From: Thermoleophilia bacterium
GTDB lineage: Bacteria; Actinomycetota; Thermoleophilia; Gaiellales; SKUG01
DNA: 64,000 nucleotides
Direction: 5' to 3'
NCBI GenBank assembly: GCA_025964555.1
Contig: JAOPYQ010000042.1
Coordinates: 60,529-124,528 of the forward strand
In this document: piece by piece, positions 1 to 8,535 of the stretch
Numbering within the stretch: the first letter of the stretch is position 1
How the letters are laid out: the number at the start of each line of letters is the position of its first letter
Made by a program: the position numbers and the translations under genes
Notes under the pieces: model-generated
Database searches by the model: none
The model's input: the letters and a program-made list of their open reading frames with translations, nothing else
Told to the model about the DNA's origin: nothing

Positions 1-294
1 GAAGTCGGCAGCCTCGTCACCGTCGCCCGCGTGGATGAAGCGCGCGATGACCCAGATGGCCCCGATACCGCCGGCGACACCCCACGCGGTGCGCTGCCAC
101 GAGATGTCGACGCCCTCGACGAGCAGCAGCTGCGTCGCCGCGAGCATGAGACCGCCGGCCGCGGCGGTGGAGGTGCCGAGCACGCGCGGGCTCGCGTCGC
201 GCAGGAACAGCAGCGGCAGCGCGCCGAGACCGGTCGCGAGTGCAGTGCCGAGCGCGGCGAGGAAGACCAGCAGCAGGCCGGGATCGTCGGTCAC
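1..294 (-). CDS. ZIP-like metal permease, partial (3' end off window)
   Basis: This is the first 98 codons of a membrane protein that runs off the left edge, starting at a GTG. Visible are two hydrophobic segments in the N-terminal 60 residues with Gly/Ala-rich text such as ALATGLGALPLLFL, followed by STAAAGGLMLAATQLLLVEG. That pattern resembles the first two helices of ZIP (zinc/iron permease, ZupT-like) transporters, which move divalent metals into the cytoplasm. The catalytic His residues of the later helices lie outside the window, so the family call is tentative. It begins 23 bp after the stop of the upstream gene and is probably co-transcribed with it. Confidence 0.55.
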   Translation of the reverse strand, partial: MTDDPGLLLVFLAALGTALATGLGALPLLFLRDASPRVLGTSTAAAGGLMLAATQLLLVEGVDISWQRTAWGVAGGIGAIWVIARFIHAGDGDEAADF

Positions 295-317
295 GAGAAG
301 TACGTCGCGCGCGCCCG

Positions 318-650
318 TCAGCGGACGGGCAGCGCGGGGCCCTGGGTCCAGTTGGGCTCGACCTCGTGCAGCACGCGGATGAGCTCGAGCTCGCCGACGA
401 TGCCGACCTCGTCGAGCTTCGCCAGGCACGCCTCCACGAGCGGCATGTGCGCGCCGTAGCCGCGAACGCGCGAGATGCGGAACGTGAACAGGTCGCGCTC
501 GCCGGCCTTGCGCTGCAGCTGGGCCGGCGCCATCGCGAGGCGCGCCTCGTCGAAGGTCAGCTCCTCCTTGAGGCGAAGCTCGAAGAGCATGTCGCTCCAG
601 TCCTGGGCCTGGTCGTCGACTGTGGTGCGGAAGTCACGTGCGAGGGACAT
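318..650 (-). CDS. Hypothetical 110-residue protein
   Basis: A soluble, mixed-charge protein of 110 residues that I do not recognise. It has no signal peptide or membrane segment. The coding strand carries TAGGAT at 662-657, six bases before the ATG, so the mRNA probably starts at the start codon (leaderless). It is divergent from the E1 alpha gene, which has the mirror arrangement, and lies 23 bp before the ZIP-like gene, suggesting a two-gene operon. Function unknown. Confidence 0.75.
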   Translation of the reverse strand: MSLARDFRTTVDDQAQDWSDMLFELRLKEELTFDEARLAMAPAQLQRKAGERDLFTFRISRVRGYGAHMPLVEACLAKLDEVGIVGELELIRVLHEVEPNWTQGPALPVR

Positions 651-728
651 GCCGTGATCCTACCCGCGCGGCCGCATGACGCACGCACGCGCGCCGACAG
701 GGATGCCGTCCCTGATAGCCTCACGCGC
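651..728. promoter_or_regulatory. Divergent leaderless promoter pair
   Basis: The 78-bp divergent region has a -10-like TAGGAT (662-657, minus strand) six bases before the ATG at 650, and TAGCCT (716-721, plus strand) seven bases before the ATG at 729. The spacing leaves no room for a Shine-Dalgarno site on either side. Both transcripts are predicted to begin at or next to the start codon. Confidence 0.6.
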
Positions 729-1904
729 ATGGCCGCTTCTCCCAAGTCCACGTCGTCCGCCAAGTCGAAGTCCGCTGCCGCGAAGGCTGACGAGACCGTC
801 GCGCCCAACCCACGATCGAAGTCGGGCGCCAAGCCCCTCGGCGACACGAAGGGCCGCGCGGACGCCGATGCCTACGGCGAGCACGCCACCTTCGCGAAGG
901 GCAAGCGCCCGAGCGACAAGCTCAAGCCCGCCGAACTCGTGCAGATCTACCGCACGATGCTGCTCGCGCGCCGCTTCGAAGAGCATGTCGTCGACCAGTT
1001 CCGCGAGGGCAACCTGCCGGGCTTCGTGCACGTCGCGATCGGCCAGGAGGGCATCGCAGCGGGCGTCGGCCACGCGCTGCCCGAGGGCGACATCATCGCG
1101 TCCACCCACCGCGCCCACGCGCACATCATCGCGCGCGGCTCGAGCGTCGAGGCGCTCATGGCCGAGATGATGGGCCGCATCACCGGCGTGTGCCAGGGTA
1201 AGGGCGGCTCGATGCACCTCGCCGACATGTCCCGCAACGTGGTGGGCGCCAACGGCGTCGTCGGGTCGGGCGTGCCGATGATGACCGGCGTCGCGCTTGC
1301 GCAGAAGGAGCTCGCGACGGGCAACATCGCCGTCGCGTTCTACGGCGACGGTGCCACGAGCCAGGGCAACGTCCACGAGGGCATGAACCTCGCGCAGATC
1401 TGGGAGCTGCCGGTCCTGTTCATCTGCGAGAACAACCGCTACGCCGAATCGACGCCGAGCTGGCAGACCGTCCCGATCGACGACCTCACGCTGCGCGGCG
1501 CCGCCCATGGCATGAAGACGTTCGCCGTCGATGGCAACGACGTGCTCGCGATGTACGACACCACCACCGTCGCGGCCGAGTACGCCCGCTCCGGCAAGGG
1601 TCCCGTGTACATCGTCGCGGAGACGCAGCGCCTCTCTGGCCACTACGTCGGCGACGCGGAGGTCTACCGCCCCAAGGGCGAAGCCAAGGCAGCCCGCGCC
1701 GGAGACCCGATTCCCGCGTTCCGCACCGAGATGCTCACGCGCAAGGTCAAGGAATCCGACGTGAAGGCCGTCGAGGCCGAGGTGGAGGAGACCATGGAGC
1801 GCGCCGTCGAGGCGTCGCTCGCCGCGGACTTCCCGCCCGCCGAGGACGCCATGAAGCACGTGTACGCGGAGTACCCGTACCAGGGCCCGGTGCTCGGCGC
1901 CTGA
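729..1904 (+). CDS. pdhA: Pyruvate/2-oxoacid dehydrogenase E1 component, alpha subunit
   Basis: E1 alpha performs the thiamine-diphosphate-dependent decarboxylation of pyruvate (or a related 2-oxoacid, or acetoin) together with E1 beta. The 391 residues include the ThDP/Mg motif GDGAT (206-210) ending in ENN (234-236), and GKGGSMH (157-163). The first 60 residues are a Lys/Ala/Ser-rich extension, probably disordered, that is not part of the usual E1 alpha fold. The ATG at 729 was chosen because TAGCCT lies seven bases upstream, the leaderless pattern seen across this window. Substrate (pyruvate, acetoin or branched-chain) cannot be settled by eye. Its partner E1 beta is unusually far away, with an 822-residue protein gene in between. 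Confidence 0.9.
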   Translation: MAASPKSTSSAKSKSAAAKADETVAPNPRSKSGAKPLGDTKGRADADAYGEHATFAKGKRPSDKLKPAELVQIYRTMLLARRFEEHVVDQFREGNLPGFVHVAIGQEGIAAGVGHALPEGDIIASTHRAHAHIIARGSSVEALMAEMMGRITGVCQGKGGSMHLADMSRNVVGANGVVGSGVPMMTGVALAQKELATGNIAVAFYGDGATSQGNVHEGMNLAQIWELPVLFICENNRYAESTPSWQTVPIDDLTLRGAAHGMKTFAVDGNDVLAMYDTTTVAAEYARSGKGPVYIVAETQRLSGHYVGDAEVYRPKGEAKAARAGDPIPAFRTEMLTRKVKESDVKAVEAEVEETMERAVEASLAADFPPAEDAMKHVYAEYPYQGPVLGA

Positions 1905-1991
1905 CCAAGCCGGGATCGTCGACGAGTCGACGGTGCTCGACAGTCCCATGCGAATTCACGCGGCCGTCCCGGCAGGGGCGGCCGTTCGTGT

Positions 1992-2035
1992 CGAGCGCGC
2001 TCAGCGCCCGGAATTCGCAACGCTGAGCACGCTCG
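1992..2035 (+). terminator. Long hairpin after E1 alpha gene
   Basis: CGAGCGCGCTCAGCG (1992-2006) pairs with CGCTGAGCACGCTCG (2021-2035) with one mismatch and a 14-nt loop. A near copy of the right arm (CGCTGGGCACGCTCG) recurs at 2081-2095, and an inverted core GAGCGTGC sits at 2053-2060. There is no U-tract, so it may be an attenuator or a DNA-level site instead of a terminator. The rest of 1905-2304 shows nothing else I can name. Confidence 0.45.
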
Positions 2036-2304
2036 ACCGGGGGCTGGGCACTGAGCGTGCAGTGCGTTCGGGAAATCGAACGCTGGGCACGCTCGCGCCC
2101 CGAAATTGAGCCTCGGAACGCCATCTCGAGCCCGTCAGCACCACGAATGCCTGCAAACGCTCGTCAGGAGCAATCTGGATCTTCTGCAAAAAGCGCTGGA
2201 CAGATTGCCGAAGTCGTCGTTCACTGGGACGTGGAAGCGTCTGTCCGGTCCCCACCTGTGCAGCCGAATCCCACATCCCCACAGTGCATGGAGCCCCCAC
2301 CCCC

Positions 2305-4773
2305 ATGGCCATCAACACGAACTCCCCATCTTCGAATCCGCAGCTTGCCGCGATCCTGGCGACCACGCCAACGATCGCGCCAACGCCGCGCCCAGCGACG
2401 TCGCAGATCGTCGGTGGTGTCGATCCGATGACCGGTGCAGCCTTCACGGTGCCGACCACGAACCCCACGACGCCTCCGCCTGCCGGCCAGTCCGGCACCG
2501 GCACGCTCGTCGTCGGTGGTGGGTCGACGCCCGCGAACGGCGCACAGCCCGCAGGGCCCGCAGCGGCGCCGAGCGTCGCGTCACTCACGACGACGATCGT
2601 GCCGACCACGACCACTCCGATCACCACTCCGGTGACCACGACCTCGACGATCTCCGGGAGCGGCGAAGCCGGCGCGACCCCGACCATCGAAGCGTCCGGG
2701 TTCGGCAAGGCCGAGCGCAGCCAGCCGATGAACGTCTCCATCGATGGTGCGACGTTCGGTTTCCCCTCCTTCAACGAATCCGCCAAGTCCACCGCCGCAC
2801 CTGCGATCGCCTGGGGTCCCGGCTGGACCAAGGTGGAGAAGGACGGCATGTGGTTCATGGAGCACACGAACGGGATGAAGGCCATCCCCGCCGTGGAGTA
2901 CCGCGTCACCCCGAACCCGGCCGAGAAGGTCTCGACCGTCAAGGTCGCCAACGGCTGGGGCAAGAAGTTTCCCGACGGCACGATCCTCGTGTTCGATCGC
3001 AAGGAAGGCCCGTACCGCCTCGACCCCCAGGGCAACAAGCACAAGGTCGAGCCCGGCACGCACACCTTCGGCGGCGTCAAGGTGCGCGTGTTCGAGGCGA
3101 GCGTCGTTCGCACGCTCGACAAGAACGGTGCTGTCAACGTCTTCGATTCGCGCGGCAACCGCAGCGAAGGTTCCAAGCGCGGCCGGCTCGCCGCCGCACT
3201 CGGCTCCGCGAACGCAGGCGCATCCATCAGCGGTGGCGGAAAGACGTCGAGCAACCCGGTCACGGCCAGCGGACCCTCGACCGAGAGCGGCGGCCCGAGC
3301 AAGGGCGGCGGCCCCGGCGGCAAGGACGGCACGCTCGTGAGCGCCGGTGGTGCGGTCACGACTGCGCAGATGACGCAGAACGTGCAGCGCCTCACCGAGG
3401 TTGCGCGCGGCCTGGTCGCACAGATTCAGAGCGGCAACGTCGACGGCGCGAAGCTCGCCGACCTGCAGGCGCAGCTCAACGCGCTGCCGTCGGGCATCCT
3501 GCAGGCTGCCGGTGCGGCCGGCACGATCACGAGCGACGGGCGCGGCCTGCGCCACGGTGGCGAGGACCACGCCGCGACGCCTGCTGCTGGCGCCGCCGCC
3601 ACGCCCGCGACCGGCGCGACCACGCCTGCTCCGACGGCCGGTTCGCCGTCGCCGTCCACCACCAATGGCCAGCCGCCCACCCCGCCGTCGAGCACCACCG
3701 GTGTCGCAGGGACGGGCTCGCCGACCGGAACGACGGTCGGCAATCCGCCGGCAAGCGGCACGAGCGGCACGAACGCGAATTCCACGACCGGCGGCGGCGC
3801 ATCGCCCGTCGCGGGCGTCGATGCCAATGCGACCACCAAGACGCTCGCAGCGGGCGCCAAGGCGAAGGTCGAGGGCACGATCCCGACCGAGCTGCAGGGC
3901 AAGCAGGCGCGATTCGCGCAGCTGCCCGATGCCCTCCAGGCGGCCGTGGCGAAGGCGTTCGGCTCCGACCAGGGCGCCGCGGCGTTCAAGGCCGACCAGC
4001 TCGTCGCGTTCAACGCGAGCGGCGAGGTCACGCTCGTCGAGGGCGGCACGGTCTACACCAAGCACCAGGCGCAGATCCGCGGCGCCGGTCCCGGCGAGGA
4101 GATCGCGCTGACCGTGCGGCCCGGTCGCCAGCCCGGTTCCGTCGGCCGCACCAACGCGACGCTGTCGCCGCGACCGACCGTGCAGGGTGGCGGCGCTACC
4201 GGCACCACCAAGACCTCCAGCTCGAGCAGTCACTCGCACACGAGCAAGGCGACACCGTCGGTGCCGACCGTTGCGGGCGTCAAGGTGAGCGGCGGCGGCT
4301 CCACAGCCTCCAACCGCATCACGCTGTTCCCGACCGGTGGCGAGACGCGCGACGTCGCGTTCGGCGGCATGAACGGCTCGTTCACCTGGACGACGCTCCC
4401 GGCGACGGCCAAGCAGGCGATCATGGCGCAGCTCTCGGATCCGTCGACCCCGGCCGGCAAGGCGTTCGCCTCGCGCACGGGTAGTGGTTGGACCATCGAT
4501 CCGGGCTCGATCATCGTGCTGGACGCCGGCTACGCATCCTTCATGAACGGCCTTGCGCTGCATCGCGCGGCGACGAGCCGGCCCACGAGCCAGCCGTCGC
4601 TGCCGACCATCGCTGGCGGCGGACCTTCGTCCAACCCGATCGGGCACAACGCGACGCGACCGCCGGTGAGCGGTGGCGGCGGCGTCGGTGCGGTCCGACC
4701 GGGCACCCCGCCCCCGGCTCCGGCAGTCACCGGACACTCCGGCATGGTCGGCATGCCCGGCATGTCGCACTGA
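2305..4773 (+). CDS. Large low-complexity protein between E1 alpha and E1 beta genes
   Basis: An 822-residue protein I do not recognise. Residues 1-120 are Thr/Pro/Ala/Gly-rich. About 130-290 form a folded-looking beta-rich region (WGPGWTKVEKDGMWFMEHT, then FPDGTILVFDRKEG). After that come Gly/Ser/Thr linkers, a short helical stretch near 360-410, an Ala/Pro/Thr-rich linker, a second compact region near 510-610, and a Gly/Pro/His tail. There is no signal peptide or membrane helix. The ATG at 2305 is preferred over an in-frame GTG at 2284; neither has a clear ribosome site. The N-terminus (MAINTNSPSSNP) resembles other proteins of this window that begin M-x-I-x4-P. Its position splits the PDH genes; a link to PDH function is unproven. 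Confidence 0.75.
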   Translation: MAINTNSPSSNPQLAAILATTPTIAPTPRPATSQIVGGVDPMTGAAFTVPTTNPTTPPPAGQSGTGTLVVGGGSTPANGAQPAGPAAAPSVASLTTTIVPTTTTPITTPVTTTSTISGSGEAGATPTIEASGFGKAERSQPMNVSIDGATFGFPSFNESAKSTAAPAIAWGPGWTKVEKDGMWFMEHTNGMKAIPAVEYRVTPNPAEKVSTVKVANGWGKKFPDGTILVFDRKEGPYRLDPQGNKHKVEPGTHTFGGVKVRVFEASVVRTLDKNGAVNVFDSRGNRSEGSKRGRLAAALGSANAGASISGGGKTSSNPVTASGPSTESGGPSKGGGPGGKDGTLVSAGGAVTTAQMTQNVQRLTEVARGLVAQIQSGNVDGAKLADLQAQLNALPSGILQAAGAAGTITSDGRGLRHGGEDHAATPAAGAAATPATGATTPAPTAGSPSPSTTNGQPPTPPSSTTGVAGTGSPTGTTVGNPPASGTSGTNANSTTGGGASPVAGVDANATTKTLAAGAKAKVEGTIPTELQGKQARFAQLPDALQAAVAKAFGSDQGAAAFKADQLVAFNASGEVTLVEGGTVYTKHQAQIRGAGPGEEIALTVRPGRQPGSVGRTNATLSPRPTVQGGGATGTTKTSSSSSHSHTSKATPSVPTVAGVKVSGGGSTASNRITLFPTGGETRDVAFGGMNGSFTWTTLPATAKQAIMAQLSDPSTPAGKAFASRTGSGWTIDPGSIIVLDAGYASFMNGLALHRAATSRPTSQPSLPTIAGGGPSSNPIGHNATRPPVSGGGGVGAVRPGTPPPAPAVTGHSGMVGMPGMSH

Positions 4774-4819
4774 TCCGCTGGCCGCCTCGCGCGCACACGC
4801 CATGCGATAGCCTGCGCCC

Positions 4820-5809
4820 ATGGCGCAGATGACGTATCGAGAAGCCGTCAAGACGGCAATGGCAGAAGAGCTCCGGCGCGACCAGCGCGTGCTGTTCATG
4901 GGCGAGGACATCGCCGACATGGGCGGCTCGCAGGGTGTCTCCAAGGGCATGCTCGCGGAGTTCGGCCCCGGCCGCATCCGCAACACGCCGATCAGCGAGG
5001 AAGGCATCGTCGGCGCAGCCGTCGGAGCCGCCATGAGCGGCCTTCGCCCGATCGTCGAGATCATGTACATGGACTTCACGTCCATGGCGATGGATCCGAT
5101 CGTGGGCCAGGCAGCCAAGTGGCGCTACATGACCGGCGGCCAGGTCACGATCCCCGTGACGATCCGCACGCAGGGCGGCGCGGGCTGGCAGTCCGGCTCG
5201 CAGCACGCCTCGATGCTCGAATCGTGGTTCACCCACATCCCCGGCCTCAAGGTTGTCATGACCTCGCAGCCCGACGATGCGCGCCTGCTGCTCAAGGCTG
5301 CGATCCGCGACGAGAACCCCGTGCTCTTCATCGAGCATCGCGACTGCTACCCGCGCAAGGGTGAAGTCGGCGAGGACCCGGAGGAGGTCGGCGAGCTCGG
5401 CGTCGGTCGGAAGCTGCGCGAAGGAACCGACTGCACGATCGTCTGCTGGGGCGGCATGCCCTGGGCGGCACTCGAAGCGGCCGAGCAGCTCGAAGCCGAG
5501 GACGGGATCTCGCTCGAGATCATCGACCCGCGCACGCTGCAGCCCTTCGACCTGGGCATCGTGCTCGAGAGCGTTCGCAAGACCAACCGCTGCGTGATCG
5601 CGCACGAGGCCGTCACGTTCGGCGGCTTCGGTGCGGAGATCGCTGCGCTCGTGCAGGAGCACGCGTTCGACCACCTCGATGCGCCGGTGCTGCGCGTCGG
5701 CGAGAAGTGGGCGCCCGTGCCGTTCGCGCCCGTGCTCGAGGACTACGTCGTCCCCGGCAAGGCAGAGATCATCGAGGCCGTGCGCAGCGTCGCCTACGCG
5801 ACCGCCTGA
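4820..5809 (+). CDS. pdhB: Pyruvate/2-oxoacid dehydrogenase E1 component, beta subunit
   Basis: A 329-residue transketolase-type beta subunit that pairs with E1 alpha to form the active decarboxylase. It has the family's usual length, with a conserved N-terminal half (FMGEDIADMGGSQGV, then NTPISEEGIVGAAVG) and a C-terminal half with IDPRTLQPFD and VIAHEAVTFGGFG. The ATG is preceded by TAGCCT at 4808-4813 with a 6-nt gap, nearly identical to the E1 alpha promoter box, so the two separated subunits may be expressed from similar leaderless promoters. The E2 gene follows after 37 bp with its own ribosome site. Confidence 0.92.
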   Translation: MAQMTYREAVKTAMAEELRRDQRVLFMGEDIADMGGSQGVSKGMLAEFGPGRIRNTPISEEGIVGAAVGAAMSGLRPIVEIMYMDFTSMAMDPIVGQAAKWRYMTGGQVTIPVTIRTQGGAGWQSGSQHASMLESWFTHIPGLKVVMTSQPDDARLLLKAAIRDENPVLFIEHRDCYPRKGEVGEDPEEVGELGVGRKLREGTDCTIVCWGGMPWAALEAAEQLEAEDGISLEIIDPRTLQPFDLGIVLESVRKTNRCVIAHEAVTFGGFGAEIAALVQEHAFDHLDAPVLRVGEKWAPVPFAPVLEDYVVPGKAEIIEAVRSVAYATA

Positions 5810-5846
5810 CACACCCGCCCAGCTACGCAGAAGGACTGACTGACAC

Positions 5847-7175
5847 ATGGCGACCCAGGTGAAGCTTCCCCGCCTCGGACAGGGCATGGACGAAGGCAAG
5901 GTCCTGCAGTGGCTCAAGGGCGAGGGTGACACGATCGAGAAGGGCGACGAGCTCTACGAGGTCGAGACCGAGAAGGTCAACGTCGAGGTGGAGGCGCCCG
6001 CGGGCGGCACGATCCTCAAGGTGCTCGTCGACGCCGGCCAGACCGTCGCCATCGGTACCACGCTCGCCTGGATCGGCGAGCCCGGTGAGGACGTTCCGGC
6101 AGGCGGTGGCGACGACGCCGCGAGCGCCGGCAGCAACACCGCGAAGGATCCCGCGTCCGACAGCACGCCGACCAAGGTCAAGTCGGAGCCCGTCGCGGCT
6201 GCCGCACGCGCCGAATCGGCACCCGCGAAGCCTGCGCAGGCCACTCCTGCCGAAGCTCCCGCCGCTCCTGCTCCGGCTCCCGCCGCCGCGCCGCAGCCTG
6301 GCGCGTCCGACCGCGTGAAGGCGTCCCCGCTCGCGCGCCGCATGGCATCCGAGCGTGGCATCGACCTCGCCACGCTGTCGGGGTCCGGCCCCGACGGACG
6401 GATCGTCGCGCGTGACCTGGAGACCGCCGCGCAGGCGGGCGCCGCTGCTGCGGCACCGACCGCCGCGTCGAGTTCGAGCTACGAGGGTCAGGCAGGCGTG
6501 GAGCGCGTCGAGCTGACCTCGATGCGCAGGACGATCGCTCGCCGCCTCGGCGAGGCGTGGACGGCCCCGTCGTTCATCCTCAACCGCGCGGTCGACATGA
6601 GCGCCGCGAACGAGCTTCGCGCGCGCATGCTCAAGACCGTCAAGGAGGGCGACGTTCGCCCGACCGTCTCCGACATCCTCACGAAGGCCGCCGCCGTCGC
6701 GCTGCGCAAGCATCGTGAGATGAACGCGCACTGGGCGGAGGATGCGATCCTGCGGTTCGAGGCGGCGCACGTCGGCCTGGCCGTCGCCACCGATGCCGGG
6801 CTCGTCGTGCCGGTCATCCGTGACGCACATGCGAAGACCGTCAAGGAGATCGCCGCGGACCGCAAGGTGCTCGTCGACAAGGCGCGCAACGGCAAGCTCA
6901 CGCCGATGGACTTCGAGGGTGGCACGTTCTCCATCTCCAACCTCGGCATGATGGGCATCGACAGCTTCACCGCGGTGCTCAACCCGCCGCAGGCTGGCAT
7001 CCTCGCCGTCGGCGCGACCGTCGACACGCCGGTCGTCATCGATCGTCGCGTGGAGATTCGCCCGATGATGACGATCTCGCTGACCTGCGATCACCGCACG
7101 GTCGATGGCGCGGTCGGCGCCCGCTTCCTCCAGACGCTCGTCGAGCATCTCGAGGATCCGACGTCGATGCTCTGA
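5847..7175 (+). CDS. pdhC: Dihydrolipoamide acyltransferase (E2) of 2-oxoacid dehydrogenase
   Basis: E2 moves the acyl group from E1 to CoA. The 442 residues show one N-terminal lipoyl domain (1-80) with the lipoylated lysine at about K43 in ETEKVNVE, an Ala/Pro-rich linker (90-155), a peripheral-subunit-binding domain (about 158-195, SPLARRMASERGIDL) and the catalytic acyltransferase domain ending in DHRTVDG (415-421; H416 and D420 catalytic). AGAAGGA precedes the ATG by about 10 bases. It follows E1 beta directly in the same operon. The E3 gene is 3.8 kb downstream on the same strand. Confidence 0.93.
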   Translation: MATQVKLPRLGQGMDEGKVLQWLKGEGDTIEKGDELYEVETEKVNVEVEAPAGGTILKVLVDAGQTVAIGTTLAWIGEPGEDVPAGGGDDAASAGSNTAKDPASDSTPTKVKSEPVAAAARAESAPAKPAQATPAEAPAAPAPAPAAAPQPGASDRVKASPLARRMASERGIDLATLSGSGPDGRIVARDLETAAQAGAAAAAPTAASSSSYEGQAGVERVELTSMRRTIARRLGEAWTAPSFILNRAVDMSAANELRARMLKTVKEGDVRPTVSDILTKAAAVALRKHREMNAHWAEDAILRFEAAHVGLAVATDAGLVVPVIRDAHAKTVKEIAADRKVLVDKARNGKLTPMDFEGGTFSISNLGMMGIDSFTAVLNPPQAGILAVGATVDTPVVIDRRVEIRPMMTISLTCDHRTVDGAVGARFLQTLVEHLEDPTSML

Positions 7176-7185
7176 GCCGGAGCGC

Positions 7186-8178
7186 TCAGGCTTCCGCGTA
7201 CAGCGTCTCCAGCAGGAATCGAGCGGCGTCGCGCTCGAGCCACGTCGCCATCGCGCGCTCCTCGGCGAGGTGGTCCTGGGCGATGCGCAGTGTCCGGTCG
7301 TCGCCGACCAGCTCGGCGAGGACGGCGAGCTGCTCGTAGGCGACGGCCTCCATGTGCTCGACGACGAACATGTCGCGCAGGTCCTTGGCTGCTCGTTCCC
7401 TGCGGATGATGTTGATCGGACCCTTCACTGCCGCGAAGGCGAGGCCCTGCGCGACCTTGCGGGCCGAGGGTCCCGAGCCGAGCTCGTGCAGGCGCCGCGC
7501 GATCTCGTCGCCGTGCCGGACTGTCGCCTGCTGGTGGTCGCGCACCCGCTCGAGTGCGAGCTCGTCATGCACCGTGGTGAGCACCGTGCCGAGCATGATC
7601 ACCGCGTTGCGCTCGAGCGCGTGGACATCGCGCAGGTGGTCGACGAGCATTGCCTCGATCACCTGCGTGCGCGACTGGTTCTTCGCGAGCCCTGCGCGAC
7701 GATCCACGTCGATGTGCACGGACTGGTTCCAGAACGTATCGAGCACGTCCAGGGTCTCGCGCTCCTGGGCCCCGATCTCCCGGGCGAGCACGGCGGTGGC
7801 GTCGTCGCCTGCGCGGAGTGCCTCGGTCTCGAGCAGGAGATAGGACACGACCTCGCCTGCCTCCGCGATGACCGCATCGCGCAGGATCGCGCACTCCGAA
7901 TCCGGGCGCAGACGGTCCAGCGCCAGCTTCGGAAGCGACGCACCGAGGGCCTGGGTGAGCAGGCGCAGCGAGCCGCTGGCCTCGAGTTCCCCGAGCCGCG
8001 CCTCGATGAGCTCCACCTGGCGGCGGGTCTCGGCTTCGTGGCCCAGGAGCAGGGCCTTCACCGCGGCGATCTCGGATTCGTCGTGCAGCGCATGGAGCTC
8101 ACCGAGCTGGGCGCGTTCGGCGGCGTGTACCTGCTGCAGGTGCGTGACCACCTTTGCCTGGAGCTTCCGGTCATCCAT
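7186..8178 (-). CDS. Ferritin-like protein with two DUF892 (YciE-type) domains
   Basis: A 330-residue, almost all-helical cytoplasmic protein. Two related halves (about 1-150 and 165-325) each carry DUF892/YciE signatures such as VVTHLQQVHAAERAQL and LVDHLRDVHALERNAV, with repeated His/Glu pairs expected of four-helix ferritin-like bundles. Family members are linked to stress responses; the reaction is unknown. The ATG at 8178 is preceded by GGAAGGA. Its stop lies 10 bp from the stop of the convergent E2 gene, with a short hairpin across both. It is the first large gene downstream of the tandem c-di-GMP riboswitches, although a strong hairpin (8255-8289) lies between, so control by the riboswitches is possible but not certain. 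Confidence 0.85.
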   Translation of the reverse strand: MDDRKLQAKVVTHLQQVHAAERAQLGELHALHDESEIAAVKALLLGHEAETRRQVELIEARLGELEASGSLRLLTQALGASLPKLALDRLRPDSECAILRDAVIAEAGEVVSYLLLETEALRAGDDATAVLAREIGAQERETLDVLDTFWNQSVHIDVDRRAGLAKNQSRTQVIEAMLVDHLRDVHALERNAVIMLGTVLTTVHDELALERVRDHQQATVRHGDEIARRLHELGSGPSARKVAQGLAFAAVKGPINIIRRERAAKDLRDMFVVEHMEAVAYEQLAVLAELVGDDRTLRIAQDHLAEERAMATWLERDAARFLLETLYAEA

Positions 8179-8254
8179 CGTGCGGGTCCTTCCATCCACT
8201 GTCGTCTCGTTGGTGTGTCCCGCAGGCGGTCCGTGAAACGGTCCGGAAACGACT

Positions 8255-8289
8255 GGCGGGTCGACCTCGGAGAACGAGGCCGACCCGCC
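8255..8289 (-). terminator. Strong hairpin between 27-residue ORF and DUF892 gene
   Basis: GGCGGGTCGACCTC (8255-8268) pairs with GAGGCCGACCCGCC (8276-8289): a 14-bp stem with one G-T-type mismatch and a 7-nt loop. On the minus strand it is followed by AGTCGTTTCC. It would end or attenuate transcription coming from the riboswitch unit before the DUF892 gene. Confidence 0.55.
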
Positions 8290-8411
8290 GGCAAGCGTGA
8301 AGGGCATGGGGAGGGGGAGGCGCCCAAACGCTGGGTGGAGGGGGAGGAGGACCGTGGCAAACTGCTACCGCGATCTCAGCGGGTCGACCCATCTCCGGTG
8401 CACGTCGTGCA

Positions 8412-8495
8412 TCAGCGGAGCGAGTCGGCCCGGTACTCCGCCACTCCCGTGGCCTCGTCCGTAACCGTGCTCTCCGTGAACCACATGCACCGCAT
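8412..8495 (-). CDS. 27-residue ORF directly behind tandem riboswitches
   Basis: This short ORF encodes 27 residues starting MRCMWFTES and ending RADSLR. Its ATG at 8495 sits seven bases after an AGGGG ribosome site, immediately downstream of the second riboswitch and its small hairpin. The peptide is acidic in the middle with one Cys and one Trp; I recognise no family. It could be a real small protein controlled by c-di-GMP, or a leader peptide for the DUF892 gene further on. An ATG at 8486 is an alternative start. Confidence 0.5.
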   Translation of the reverse strand: MRCMWFTESTVTDEATGVAEYRADSLR

Positions 8496-8517
8496 ATGAG
8501 GACCCCTTTGAGATCGT

Positions 8518-8535
8518 CGTTGAAAGGATTCAACG
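8518..8535 (-). promoter_or_regulatory. Expression-platform hairpin
   Basis: CGTTGAA (8518-8524) and TTCAACG (8529-8535) form a 7-bp stem with a 4-nt loop right after the conserved 3' end of the second riboswitch and just before the AGGGG ribosome site of the 27-residue ORF. It is well placed to act as the switching element. Confidence 0.45.

Noticed and set aside
2581..5118. An 845-codon open frame on the minus strand opposite the low-complexity gene and E1 beta
   Set aside because: Its composition is Arg/Ala/Gly-rich shadow sequence, it crosses two well-supported genes and has no domain. High G+C makes long antisense frames common here.
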